A DNA stretch of 64,000 bases from Thermoleophilia bacterium. Its GTDB lineage: Bacteria; Actinomycetota; Thermoleophilia; Gaiellales; SKUG01. The notes under the pieces were generated by a model. The model did not search any database. It saw only the letters and a program-made list of their open reading frames with translations, and was not told the origin of the DNA. Location: assembly GCA_025964555.1 (NCBI GenBank), contig JAOPYQ010000008.1:40953-104952 (forward strand). The letters run 5' to 3'. Positions within the stretch are counted from its first letter, which is position 1. Every line of letters begins with the position of its first letter. Made by a program: the position numbers and the translations under genes. Below, piece by piece: positions 8,867 to 18,900 of the stretch.

Positions 8867-10792
8867 TCACCCGACGCGCATGAGCCGCCGACCGTCACTG
8901 TCGAGCACGACCGATCCGTCCTGATCGGTCCTGAAGGTGCGTACGCCTGCCGAGGCGAGCGCGTCGAGCACCTGTCGGCGTGGATGCCCGTAGTCGTTCC
9001 CCTCCCCCGCGCTGATCGCCGCGACTTGTGGCTGCGTTCGCGCGAGCAGCGCCGGCAGCGCGGGATCCTCGCTGCCGTGGTGCGACACCCGCAGCAGGTC
9101 GAGCCGCGGCAGGCCGAGCCCGACGAGCACGGGCGCCTCGGCATCCGCGGGCAGCAGCGCGCGGACGTCGCCGTGTGAGACGAGGAGCACCATCGCCCCG
9201 TCGTTGTGCAGGTCGCCGGTGCGGGGCACGATCACGCCGCTGCACTGCGGATGCAGCACGTCGACGTGCGCTCGTCCCACCGTGAACGCGCCGCCGGCGC
9301 ACAGTTCCACCAGTCGCGGCGCGGCCTCGCGCACGCGTCGCCATGGTCCGGGCGCGCTGCGCGGCATCGCGACCCAGGCGGGGTCCAGCGCGGCGAGTGC
9401 GTGCTCGAACCCACCGCGGTGGTCGAGGCTGTCGTGTGTCAGCACGATCCCGTCGAGGTGCTCGACTCCCGCTTCGCGCACGCGTCGCACCACGTTGCCA
9501 TCGGGCGGTCCGGTGTCCACGAGGATCGCGTGCCCGTCGCTTGCAAGCAGTGTCGCGTCTCCCTGGCCGATGTCGAGCACGGCGATCCGAAGCACGTCAC
9601 TCGATGGCGCTGCCGCGGCACCGGCACCCGGCCGGTGCGCCCCGAGTGACATCGCGGACAGCAGGCAGGCCACGACCAGTCCCACTGCCACCAGGCGTCG
9701 CCGGAGTCTGCGCCGATGCGACAGCGGCCCACGAAGTGCCACGACGGCGAGTGCGATTGCCGGCATGGAGAGCGCGAGGGTGATGGACGTGGTCTGGGCA
9801 GCAGGCAGGTTCGCGGCTCGTTCCGCGATGCGCACGAGCGTGCTCGACAGCAGTGACGCGGGCCACATCGCGAGGTCCGCCACCGTGCCCCAACCGAGCG
9901 CCGTTGCGCCGAGTGCGATGAACGCGCCTGCGAGCCCGAGCACGAGCAGGCATGCGGCGATCGGGACGGCGACGATGTTCGCGACGATGCCCGTCAGTGG
10001 AGCGCCACCGGTGCTGAGCACGAGCAGTGGCGCGGTGGCGAGGCTGCACAGCAGCGTCGCTGACAGTCCGCCGGCGAGCCATGTCGGCACGCCGCGATCG
10101 CGCAGAGCCGCGGTCGCGGGCGATGCCCACGCGATGAGGACGGCGACACACGCGAAGGACAGTTGCATCCCGAGCCCACGGTGTGCGCCGGGCCAGATCC
10201 AGCAGATGGTCGCCGCGGCGACGACGAGCATGTGGCGAACGTCGGCCATGCGACCTGCGAGCCACGCCACGAGCATGAGTTCGCCCATGAATCCGGCGCG
10301 CACGATCGAGGCGCCGCCGCCGACGACGAGGACGTACAGCGGGATGGCCGCGAGCGCCAGTACCGCGCCCGTCGTACGGCCGGCGCCCACAGCACGCGCG
10401 AGCAGCACGCAGCACGCGGCGACGAGCGCGATGTTCTGGCCGGAGGCTGCCAGTAGGTGCCACAGGCCCGAGTCCAGGAACGCCTGTTCGTCCACCGGCG
10501 ACACGTGGTCGGTGCGCCCGAACACCACGCCGCTTGCAACCGCCGCTGCGCGCGGGTCGCCGATCCGCACGAGCGGCACCGATCGGAGCCGCTCGATCGG
10601 CTCACGCAACACCCCGGGCGTCGGCACTGCGACGAGCATGCCCGGGCCCGGATCTCGCCAGCCGAGTTCCACGACCAGGATCGCGACCACGAGTGCGACG
10701 ACGGCCACGAGGGTCGGAGGACGCCAGCCCGCGCGCCGAACTGCCGCACGCCACACGCGCTCGAGTCTGTGGAGATGCATGCGCATCGCCAC
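8867..10792 (-). CDS. comEC: Competence protein ComEC/Rec2, DNA uptake channel
   Basis: Predicted inner-membrane channel for single-stranded transforming DNA. After hydrophobic helices at the N-terminus (VVALVVAILVVELG), the competence domain has the hallmark HLLAASGQNIALVAACCVLL and many membrane segments. The C-terminal ~240 residues form a metallo-beta-lactamase-like domain (AVLDIGQGDATLLASDGHA, DTGPPDGN, THDSLDHRGG, VSHHGSED). At 641 residues it is somewhat short, with little of the N-terminal OB-fold found in larger ComEC. GTG at 10792 and ATGs at 10786 and 10780 are possible starts, all lying inside a strong inverted repeat (10762-10799); a GTG at 10756 just beyond the hairpin is an alternative. 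It is followed by holA, and comEA lies upstream with an RTX gene between. Confidence 0.93.
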   Translation of the reverse strand: MAMRMHLHRLERVWRAAVRRAGWRPPTLVAVVALVVAILVVELGWRDPGPGMLVAVPTPGVLREPIERLRSVPLVRIGDPRAAAVASGVVFGRTDHVSPVDEQAFLDSGLWHLLAASGQNIALVAACCVLLARAVGAGRTTGAVLALAAIPLYVLVVGGGASIVRAGFMGELMLVAWLAGRMADVRHMLVVAAATICWIWPGAHRGLGMQLSFACVAVLIAWASPATAALRDRGVPTWLAGGLSATLLCSLATAPLLVLSTGGAPLTGIVANIVAVPIAACLLVLGLAGAFIALGATALGWGTVADLAMWPASLLSSTLVRIAERAANLPAAQTTSITLALSMPAIALAVVALRGPLSHRRRLRRRLVAVGLVVACLLSAMSLGAHRPGAGAAAAPSSDVLRIAVLDIGQGDATLLASDGHAILVDTGPPDGNVVRRVREAGVEHLDGIVLTHDSLDHRGGFEHALAALDPAWVAMPRSAPGPWRRVREAAPRLVELCAGGAFTVGRAHVDVLHPQCSGVIVPRTGDLHNDGAMVLLVSHGDVRALLPADAEAPVLVGLGLPRLDLLRVSHHGSEDPALPALLARTQPQVAAISAGEGNDYGHPRRQVLDALASAGVRTFRTDQDGSVVLDSDGRRLMRVG

Positions 10793-10799
10793 AGACTCG
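10762..10799 (-). promoter_or_regulatory. Long inverted repeat over the comEC start codons
   Basis: The arms CGAGTCTGTGG (10762-10772) and CCACAGACTCG (10789-10799) pair perfectly. Inside them GATGC (10774-10778) and GCATC (10783-10787) pair around ATGC, with a single A/G mismatch between the two stems. In the comEC mRNA this is a ~16-base-pair hairpin that contains the GTG (10792) and both following in-frame ATGs (10786, 10780). It could mask initiation, act as a transcription stop after the RTX gene, or be a protein-binding palindrome. No T-run follows, which weakens the simple terminator reading. Confidence 0.7.
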
Positions 10800-10875
10800 G
10801 GCGCCGCATGTCACGAGATGTGCGCGCTTCGTGCCGACTTCGTCAAGCCTGGCATGAGATGGCGTGACGGTCGCG

Positions 10876-11892
10876 CTAGAAGGTGCGCTCGATGCTGGCG
10901 ACCGCGTCGATCCCGCGGTCCAGGCGAGCGCGATCGATGCCGAACCCGCCCGCGAGCGTGTCCCGGACGCCGTCCCGCGAGGTGAACGTGTCGTTGCCGA
11001 ACCCGCCGACCAGGCGATCGGCTCCCAGACCACCGACGAGCCGGTCGTTGCCGGTGTCGCCGAACAGCGAATCGGCGCCGTTCTCGCCACGCAGCAGGTC
11101 GAATCCGATGCCGCCGCGCAGGATGTCCGCGCCCGGACCGCCCTGCAGGTTGTCGATGCCGGCCTCGCCACGGAGCAGGTCGTTGCCGAACCCGCCCCGA
11201 AGCACGTCGTTGCCCAGGCCGCCGACGAGCACGTCGTTGCCGCCGTTGCCGATCAGCGTGTCGTTGCCACCCAGGCCGCACAGGGCGTCACGGCCACCGG
11301 TGCCGCGCAGCGTGTCGGTGCCCGCAGTGCCACGAACCGAGCAGGAATCGACCTTGACCGTGATGCGCGCGACGTCGTTCGCGGCCACCTGGTCGGTGCC
11401 CGATCCGGCGACCGTGAACGCGACGGACTTGGGGCCAGCGATCGTTGCAGCGAACGTCAGCGCGATCGAGGCGTTCACGCCTGCACCGAGGGTTCCGAGC
11501 TTGCAGGTGAGCGACGCACCCGTCGAGCACGTTCCCGTTCGCGCGGGCACCGAGCACGTCGATGCGTCGACGGCGCAGCCCGCGACGGAGAACGTCGCGG
11601 CAGTCACCGTGAGTCCGGTCGGCAGCGCGCCGGAGACGGTCACCGACGACGAGGCGTCAGGTCCGCTGTTGCGCACGGCGAGCGAGGTACGAGCGCTCCT
11701 GAACACGGGCACCGCCACGGTCGCGGCGTTCGCGGTCACGGCGAGGTCCGCGGCCGGCTTGTTCGGTCCACCCGGGTTGCCTCCCGCTGCGCCGTAGGCG
11801 GAGCTGACGACGGCAAGGACGAACGCCGCGGCGATCACCACGCCCGTGAGGAATCGGGGTGCACGGACGGAAACGGGTGAAGCGAGCGGCAT
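10876..11892 (-). CDS. Secreted DUF11-like / RTX calcium-binding repeat protein
   Basis: Predicted exported protein of 338 residues. A Sec-type signal peptide (RFLTGVVIAAAFVLAVVSSAYGA) is followed by a DUF11/CARDB-like beta domain (ADLAVTANAATVAVPVF ... SLAVRNSGPDASSSVTVSG) with several cysteines. The C-terminal third is an array of about a dozen RTX nonapeptides (GGNDTLIGN, GGNDVLVGG, LGNDVLRGG and so on), which normally bind calcium in a parallel beta-roll. The start was set at ATG 11892 because GGAGG lies five bases upstream and the signal peptide begins there; the open frame further upstream overlaps comEA. RTX proteins usually use type I secretion, whereas this one has a Sec signal. Its place between comEA and comEC is unusual. 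Confidence 0.88.
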   Translation of the reverse strand: MPLASPVSVRAPRFLTGVVIAAAFVLAVVSSAYGAAGGNPGGPNKPAADLAVTANAATVAVPVFRSARTSLAVRNSGPDASSSVTVSGALPTGLTVTAATFSVAGCAVDASTCSVPARTGTCSTGASLTCKLGTLGAGVNASIALTFAATIAGPKSVAFTVAGSGTDQVAANDVARITVKVDSCSVRGTAGTDTLRGTGGRDALCGLGGNDTLIGNGGNDVLVGGLGNDVLRGGFGNDLLRGEAGIDNLQGGPGADILRGGIGFDLLRGENGADSLFGDTGNDRLVGGLGADRLVGGFGNDTFTSRDGVRDTLAGGFGIDRARLDRGIDAVASIERTF

Positions 11893-11971
11893 GGAGCCTC
11901 CATAGTGGTGTATCTCGGATGGTGAAGCGCCGTCGACACCACGGAAGTAACGAACATGCCCGGCTCCGCGC

Positions 11972-12676
11972 TCAGGTCGTTGCCACCGCTCGGAGCGATT
12001 CGATGGTCGTCGGTCCGATCCCGGGCACGCGGTCGAGGTCGTCGATCGTTGCGAAGGGGCCTGCCTCCTGGCGACTGGTGATGATGTGCTCGGCCGTGAC
12101 CTGCCCGATCCCCGGCAGCGCGTCGAGGGCGGCAGCATCCGCTGAGTTGAGGTTGACCTTGGCACCGCCCGCCGCGGCGCCGGCGCCGGCTCCTGCACCG
12201 CCTGCAGTCGTACCCGCTCCCACGCCGGCCCCGACGCTCGCATCGGCGTCCCCGACCAGCACCTGCTGCCCGTCGAGGAGCACCGCGGCGCGGTTGAGCG
12301 ATCCCAGCGCCGCGCCGCGTCGCGCACCACCTGCCGCCTGGATCGCCTCGTGCACTCGCGCGCCGGGCGGCATCCGATACACGCCCGGGTGGCGAACCGC
12401 TCCGGCCACGTCGACCACGATGCCCGCCCCGCTCGAGGCCGGACCCGACGCATCTGGATTCGGGGTGGTCACTGCGGCGATCGTCGCATCCGGCGCTGGC
12501 GCATCGGCATCGCTCCCCGTCCCCGAGGCGGTGTCAGCCGGCGCGTTCGGATCAGGGGCTGCACGTGCGACGACCTCCGCATCGCTCGACTGGTCGCCGC
12601 CGCATCCCGCGAACACGAACGCGGCGACGAGGATGACGGCACTGACGCGGAGGATCGGCTTGCGTGAGCGAGACAT
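11972..12676 (-). CDS. comEA: ComEA family DNA-binding protein, predicted lipoprotein
   Basis: DNA receptor for transformation, expected to hand DNA to ComEC. The order is a signal sequence with lipobox VFAGC (Cys25), an Ala/Pro/Asp-rich linker, an SLBB domain (VDVAGAVRHPGVYRMPPG, about residues 87-135), a second Gly/Ala linker, and tandem helix-hairpin-helix motifs (VNLNSADAAALDALPGIG and LDRVPGIGPTTIESL) at the C-terminus. At 234 residues it has the normal length. Well-studied Gram-positive ComEA is held by an uncleaved N-terminal helix, so a lipobox would mean lipid anchoring instead. A weak GATGCT -10-like box ends six bases before the ATG. The comEA-comEC pair is interrupted by the RTX gene. 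Confidence 0.93.
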   Translation of the reverse strand: MSRSRKPILRVSAVILVAAFVFAGCGGDQSSDAEVVARAAPDPNAPADTASGTGSDADAPAPDATIAAVTTPNPDASGPASSGAGIVVDVAGAVRHPGVYRMPPGARVHEAIQAAGGARRGAALGSLNRAAVLLDGQQVLVGDADASVGAGVGAGTTAGGAGAGAGAAAGGAKVNLNSADAAALDALPGIGQVTAEHIITSRQEAGPFATIDDLDRVPGIGPTTIESLRAVATT

Positions 12677-12900
12677 GCGCCAAGCATCGAACGTCGATCG
12701 TCACGAAAGGCACGCGCCGTGTGACATGAGCGTCACGACATCGTCACGAGATTGGTTCGGCGACGCCACCACCGACGGCGCCCGAACCCGGGAACGCAAC
12801 CACGTCACGATATCGTTGGCGAAATGGCTACGATCCCGTGACGCGACAGCGGATCCGCGATCGCGTCCTCATATCGCGTGCCACTCGACCACGCATCGGA

Positions 12901-15900
12901 TCAGCGCTTCCTCTTCGCGCCGGGCGAGGCGCCATCCTCGTCCTCGTCGTCGTCGTCCTTCTTCTTGCGACGACGCATGCGCGGATGTGGATGGTGCCTG
13001 CTGTTCGCCGCGCGGCGGGCCGCCTCGGCCGCGCCCTTGGATCCCGCGGCCCGCTGTGCCGCCTTGATCGGGTCGCCGCGCATGAGCCATGCGCCAGTGC
13101 CCGCCACGACCGTGCCGCCACCCACGATGAGCGCCGCGAGCAGCCAGTTGTCCCGGAACCAGTCGGCGAGCTTCGCCACCGGGCTCCGTCGCTTGGACGA
13201 CGCCAGCTCCTCCGTCGCCGCGACGACCTCGCCGCCGAGGCGTCGACCCGTGCGCACACCCTCGGGGTTGCTCGTGCCACCCGTCGTCACGCCCTCGATG
13301 CCGTCGGGCGTGCGCGTGCTGCCCGCATCGGTGCGCGTGGCGCCGTCGGTCGTGCGGCGCTCGTCGCCGGCGTCCTTGGTCGTCTCGGGCTGCTTGATCG
13401 TCGCCGGAGGCACGCTCGCACGCGGCTTGCGCGTCGAGCTTCCGTCGTCCTCGTCCCCTTCACCGGTGGTGTTGGGGAGCGCCTTGTCGACGTCGTTGTC
13501 GGTCACCGCCACCTTGATCGCCGGTGTCGACGCCTTCTTGTAGCTCGGATCGTCGCTTGTCACCGCGAAGGTGAGCGTGCCCTCGTGGTCGCCCTCGACC
13601 TCCTCGTCGTCGACCGCCGTGACCTTCAGCTCGATGCCGTCCTTCCACTTCGCAGGCGTGAAGACGACCGGCTTGTCGCTCACCGACACCTGCGCGTCGC
13701 CCTTCGCGACGATCGACACCTCGGCGGTCGGCTGGCTCGACAGCGTGAAGCGGATCGTGTCGCCCGCCGCCTTGCCCTCGGTCACGCGCGTGGAATTGGA
13801 GCTCTGCGACGCGATGATGTTCGCGGCGTCGTCGTCCGCGATGCTCACGGCGACACCCGCCAGGCTCGCGCCGGTCCAGCCGGCCGCCGTCGTCGTCGCC
13901 GCGTGCGCGACCTCGCCCGCGTGCGGGTCGGGCTCGTCGATGCTGTCCTGCACCGCGCTCACGGTGACGGTCTGCGGCGTGCTCCAGTTCGCTGCAGTGA
14001 AGGTGACGGTCGCCGGCGCTGCCGTGACCTGCGCGCCGCCGTTCGTGGCGATCGTCACGTCCGCGGTCGGCTCGCCCAGCAGTGCGATCGTGTACGTGTC
14101 GGTGGTGCCCGCTTCCGCGACGATCGTCTTGCCTTCGGTCTCGACGACCTTCACGCCCGCGAGGTCGTCATCGGTGATCGTGACGGCCTGGCTCGCGGGG
14201 GTGGCCGCCGTTCCCGGACCGTACGTCGCGTCGTCGCTCGCGAGCACCATCTTGAGCGTACCGGTGTGCTCGCCCTCCACGACCGTGTCCTGCCTGGCAC
14301 CGATCGTGAGCAGCTGCTGCGAGTTCCAGTTCGCGGGCGTGAACGTCAGGGTCGCCGGGGTCGCGGTGAGCTGCGTGCCGGGGTCGAGCGTCACGATCAC
14401 GTCGTCAGTGGGGCGGGTACCGAGCCGCACGTTGAGCGTGTCGGTGGTGCCCGCCTCCGCGACGGCGTTGCCCGAATCCGTGGGCACGACGACCACGCCG
14501 GGCGTGTCGTTGTCCGTGATCGACACGTCGACCGGTGCCGGCGTGTACGCCAGGTAGCCGGCATCGCCCGCCGTGACCTTGAACGTGACCGCTCCGGGAT
14601 GCGGGTCGGGCTCGTCGACCGGGTCGTCCTTCGCGGCGACGGAGATGTCCTGGGGGACGTTCCAGGACGTGGGCTGGAAGGTGATCGTCGCAGGCGTGGT
14701 GTCCACCTGCGCGCCGCCGTCGATCGCGATCGTCACCGGGGCGATGGGCTGGCTCGCGAGCGCGAGCGAGATCGTCCTGGTGGCGCCACCCTCGGTGACG
14801 GCGACCGGCCCAGCCGGCGTGACGACCGTGCCGACGGCGTCGTTGTCGGTGATGTCGATGTCGACGTCGCCGATGGTCGTCGCGTCGTAGGTCGCGTCGG
14901 TGGACGTCACGTCGAACGTGACCTTCGCGGAGTGGGCACCTTCGGCGATCGCGTCGTCGGTGGCGGTGAACGTGACGAGCCGGTTGGAGCCGGCGCCGTC
15001 AGCGCTCGTGAACGTCACGGTTGCCTGGTCGACCGTCAGCTGGCTCGTCGGGGTGGCCGCGACCGCGATCGTGACGTCCTTGCCGGGCGGCGGCGTCGAT
15101 CCGATCGTGACGTAGCAGCCGATGTCGCTGGTGGCGCTCGCCGGATCCTCGGCCATCTGCGCGCGCCCGCTCGTGTCGTCCCAGTCCGGGCCGTCCTGAC
15201 ACGACACGGTCGCGACGTCCGCGGCGGCATCGGTGATCGAGAACGTGCGCGGCGCCACCGTCAGCGGTGCGTAGCCGGGGTCGGAGGTCGGGGCGATCGT
15301 GAACGACACGACGCCGGGATGCGGGTCGGCTTCGTCGATGCCGTCGGCGACCGGCTGCACCTGCAGGTCGACTCCGGTCGCGTAGTTGGTGGCGTTGAGC
15401 ACGAGCACGGGCGGCGTGAGGAAGCTGACCTGGCCGTCGTTGCTCGCGGTGATCGTCACCGGCGAGGACGGGATCGTGGCGAGACGCACGTTGACCGTGC
15501 GCGCCGAGCCGGTGACGTCGTCCTCGGCCATCGTCATGTCGGCCGGGTCGGTGACGACCACGAGCGGCACGTCGTCGTCGTCGATCGAGACGGTGGTGTC
15601 GGCTGGCGTGAGGCCGCTGAACGCGGCGTCGGCGCTCGTGGTCACGGTGCTGAACGTCGTCGTGTGCGGATCGGCCTCGGTGAGCAGGTCGTCCTTGGCC
15701 TGCACGGTCACCGTCTGCGGCGTCATCCAGTTCACGGAGGTGAACGTGAGCGTCGCGCCGGTCAGGTCCTCGAGCTGCGCCGTGTCGACCCCGAAGTCGA
15801 CGAGCACGTCCTGCGTCGGCTCGGCGGTCAGGCGCACGGCGAACGTGTCGGTCGTGGCGCCGGCCTCGGCGACCGCGATCCCACCCAGGTCGTCGACGAC

Positions 15901-18900
15901 GATCCCGGCCGTGTCGTCGTCGGTGATGTCGACGGTCACGTCGGCGATCGGAGGCGCCACGAGATACGCGGCGTCGCTCGATGCGTTGACCGTGCTCGTG
16001 ACGAGCGCCTGCTCGCCCGGGTCGACGAGGGAGTCGTCGACGGCCGTCACGGTGATCGTCGCGGGCGTCGCTGCATTGGCGGCGTCGAAGGTGTGCGATG
16101 CGGGCGACACCGCGACGTCGGGGCTCGTCTTCGCGAAGTCGACCGTCACGTCGGAGGCCGGGATGCTGTTGATCGCGACCGCGTAGGTCTGCGAGGTCGC
16201 CCCCGCCTCGAGCACCGTGAGCGCCGCCGGTACCGGGGTCAGCGTGAAGCCGGGCTGGTCGTCGTCGCCCACCGCGAACTGCGCGTCAGTGATCGCCAGG
16301 TTCGCGGCGGTCGCGTAGTTCGGGTCCCCGGTCGAACCGGAGGCGTGCGTCACGAGCGCCGCATGCGGGTCGAGCTCGGTGATGAGGTCGTCGACGGCCT
16401 CGACGGTCACGGTCTGCGGCGCGTTCCAGGTGGTGGCGTCGAACGTCAGCACCGTGTCGCCGCCGACGATCGCCACGTCGGCGTCGGGCGTGAGCGTCAC
16501 GTCGACATCCGCGATCGGCTGCGAGGTGAGCACCACGTCGTACGTCGCGTTCGGGACGGACCCGTCCTCCTCCAGGGGCGCGGGCACGATGCCCTGCGTC
16601 ACGGTCACGCCCGCGACGTCGTCGTCGAGCACGTCGATCGTCTCGGGTGCCGGCGTGAGCGCGTCGTAGCGCGCATCCGCGCCGCCCACGTCGATCGCGA
16701 GCAGGCCGGGGTGCGGCGAGCCCTCCACCACCGCGTCCTGCTTCGCGCGCACCTGTACCGGCTGCGCGGTCGCCCAGTCGGTCGGCGTGAACGTGAGCGT
16801 GGCGGCGCCGACCAGTTCGACCTGCGCGTCGGGCACCAGCGTGACGGTGACGTTGCCGCTCGGGCGTGTCGCGAGCACGACGTCGTAGTCGACGGTGGTC
16901 GCCGGGGTCGCCTCGTTCACCTGCGTGCCGCCGGTCACGGCGAGCTGCACGACGCTCGCATCGTCGTCGGCGATATCCACGATGCGGTCCACGGACGCGA
17001 GCGCGTCGTAGGTCGGATCGGCGGGCGCGCCGTTCGATGCGATGTCGAACGTGACGTGTCCGGGGTGCGGATCCGCTTCGTCGTCCTGGTCCTGCAGGGC
17101 GGTGACGGTCACCTGCTTCGTCGTGTTCCAGTCGAGCGGCGTGAAGGTGAGGGTGCCGGTCGCGGCCACCTGCGCGTCGCCCGCCACGGTCACGGTGACG
17201 TCGCCGATCGGCTGGCTCGCGAGCTTGACGTCGACCGTCTGGCTCGTGGTGCCGGCCTCCGCCACCGCGATCGTCGCGGGCGTCACGACGAGCGCGGCTG
17301 TGTCGTCGTCGGCGATCGATGCGTCGGTGTCGGGGATCGTCACCGAACCGAAGTCGGGGTCGCCGCCGCTCATGACCGAGAACTCGATGGTGCCGGTGTG
17401 CGGATCCGCCTCGTCGACGTCGTCGTCGATCACGGTGAGCGTGACGACCTTCGGCGTGCTCCAGTCCGTGTCGTCGAAGGAGATCGTCGCCGGCGCGAAC
17501 GTGAGCTGTCCACCGGGCGCGAGCTCGTTGAGGGCGATGTCCACGCTCTGGCCCACGGCGGGCGACGCGCCGAGCTTGATGCTGAAGGTGTCGGTGGTGC
17601 CCACGGCCGCCTCGTCGAGCGTGAGTCCACCCATGAGGTCGAGGATCGCGGATGCCGCGTCGTTGTCGGACACCTGCGCGGTCGCGTCGGGGATCGCCAC
17701 GGGGTCGTACGGGTCGTCGCTCGCGGAGGCGTCGATCGTGAACGACACGCTCGCGGTGTGCGTGCCCTCGATGAAGCCGTCGTCGACCGCGGTCACGGCG
17801 ACCGTCACGCCCGTGTTCCAGTTCGTCGAGTCGAGCACGACCTGCGTCGGGCTGGCGGCGGACTCCCCGTCCGCGGTGGCGAGGTCGATCGTCACGGGCG
17901 ACGTCGGGTTCGTCGCGAGCGTGACGACGAGCTGGTCGGGCGCGCCACCTTCCGCGATCTCGAACGTGCCGCCTGCGGGCGTGACGATCACGCCGGGCAC
18001 GTCGTCGTCGAGCACGTTCGCGACGACCGGATCGATCGCGGTCGCGGTCGGGTCGTAGTTCGGGTCGCCCGTGGAGGATGCGACGTGCGTGATCGTGCCG
18101 GTGTGCGCGCCCTCGAACACCGCGTCCTGCACGGCGGTGACCGCGACGTTCTGCGCGGTGTTCCAGTCGGAGGGCGTGAACGTGAGCGTTGCGGGCGTGG
18201 CGAGCACCTGGTTGCCGGGCGTCGCCATCGTGATCGTCACGTTCGCGATCGGCCTGGACGTGAGCACGACGTCGTAGTCGTCGGTCGCGCTGCCGTCCTC
18301 GGCAACGTCCGTGGATGCGCCGCTCGGGGTGATCGTGACGCCGGCCGTGTCGTCGTCGACCACGTCGATGGACTGCGATGGACCGGTCTCGCCGTCGAAG
18401 TTCGCGTCGCCGCTCGCCATCACGTGGGAGATCGTCGCCGCGCTCGGGCTCGCCTCGTCGACCGCGTCCTGTACTGCGAGCACGTCGACGAGCACGCCGG
18501 TGTTCCAGGTCGCGCTCGAGAGCGTGACGCTCGTCGGCAGGAACGTGACCTGCGCGGGAGCGGGCGTGGCGAGGTTCACGGTGACGTCGCTGGCGGGCTG
18601 GCTCGTGAGCGTCAGGCGGTACTGGGCTGCGGGGAGCGCGCCGGCCTCGTCGACCGACAGCGTGCCCGCAGGGACCGGCGTGGCGACGAGGTCGGACGTG
18701 TCGTTGTCGGTGATGGCGGCGCTCACGCCCGTGGGCAGCACGGGCTGGTAGCCGGTGTCGGTCGTGGTGACCGAGTGCACCACCGTGCCGGTGTGCGGGC
18801 TCGCCTCGTCGACGCTGTCGTCGATCGCGCGGAGGGTGACGGCCTGCGGCACGTTCCAGTCCGTAGTGGTGAAGACGACGTTCGCGACGGTCCACTCGAG

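Noticed and set aside
8867..10792. ComEC metallo-beta-lactamase domain treated as defective because HxHxDH reads HDSLDH
   Set aside because: The middle position varies among ComEC proteins, and the other motifs (DTGPPDGN, VSHHGSED) are intact, so loss of function cannot be claimed.
16866..17054. Short Arg/Ser-rich frames throughout the giant gene as small genes
   Set aside because: No ribosome binding sites or conserved features; expected by chance in GC-rich DNA.
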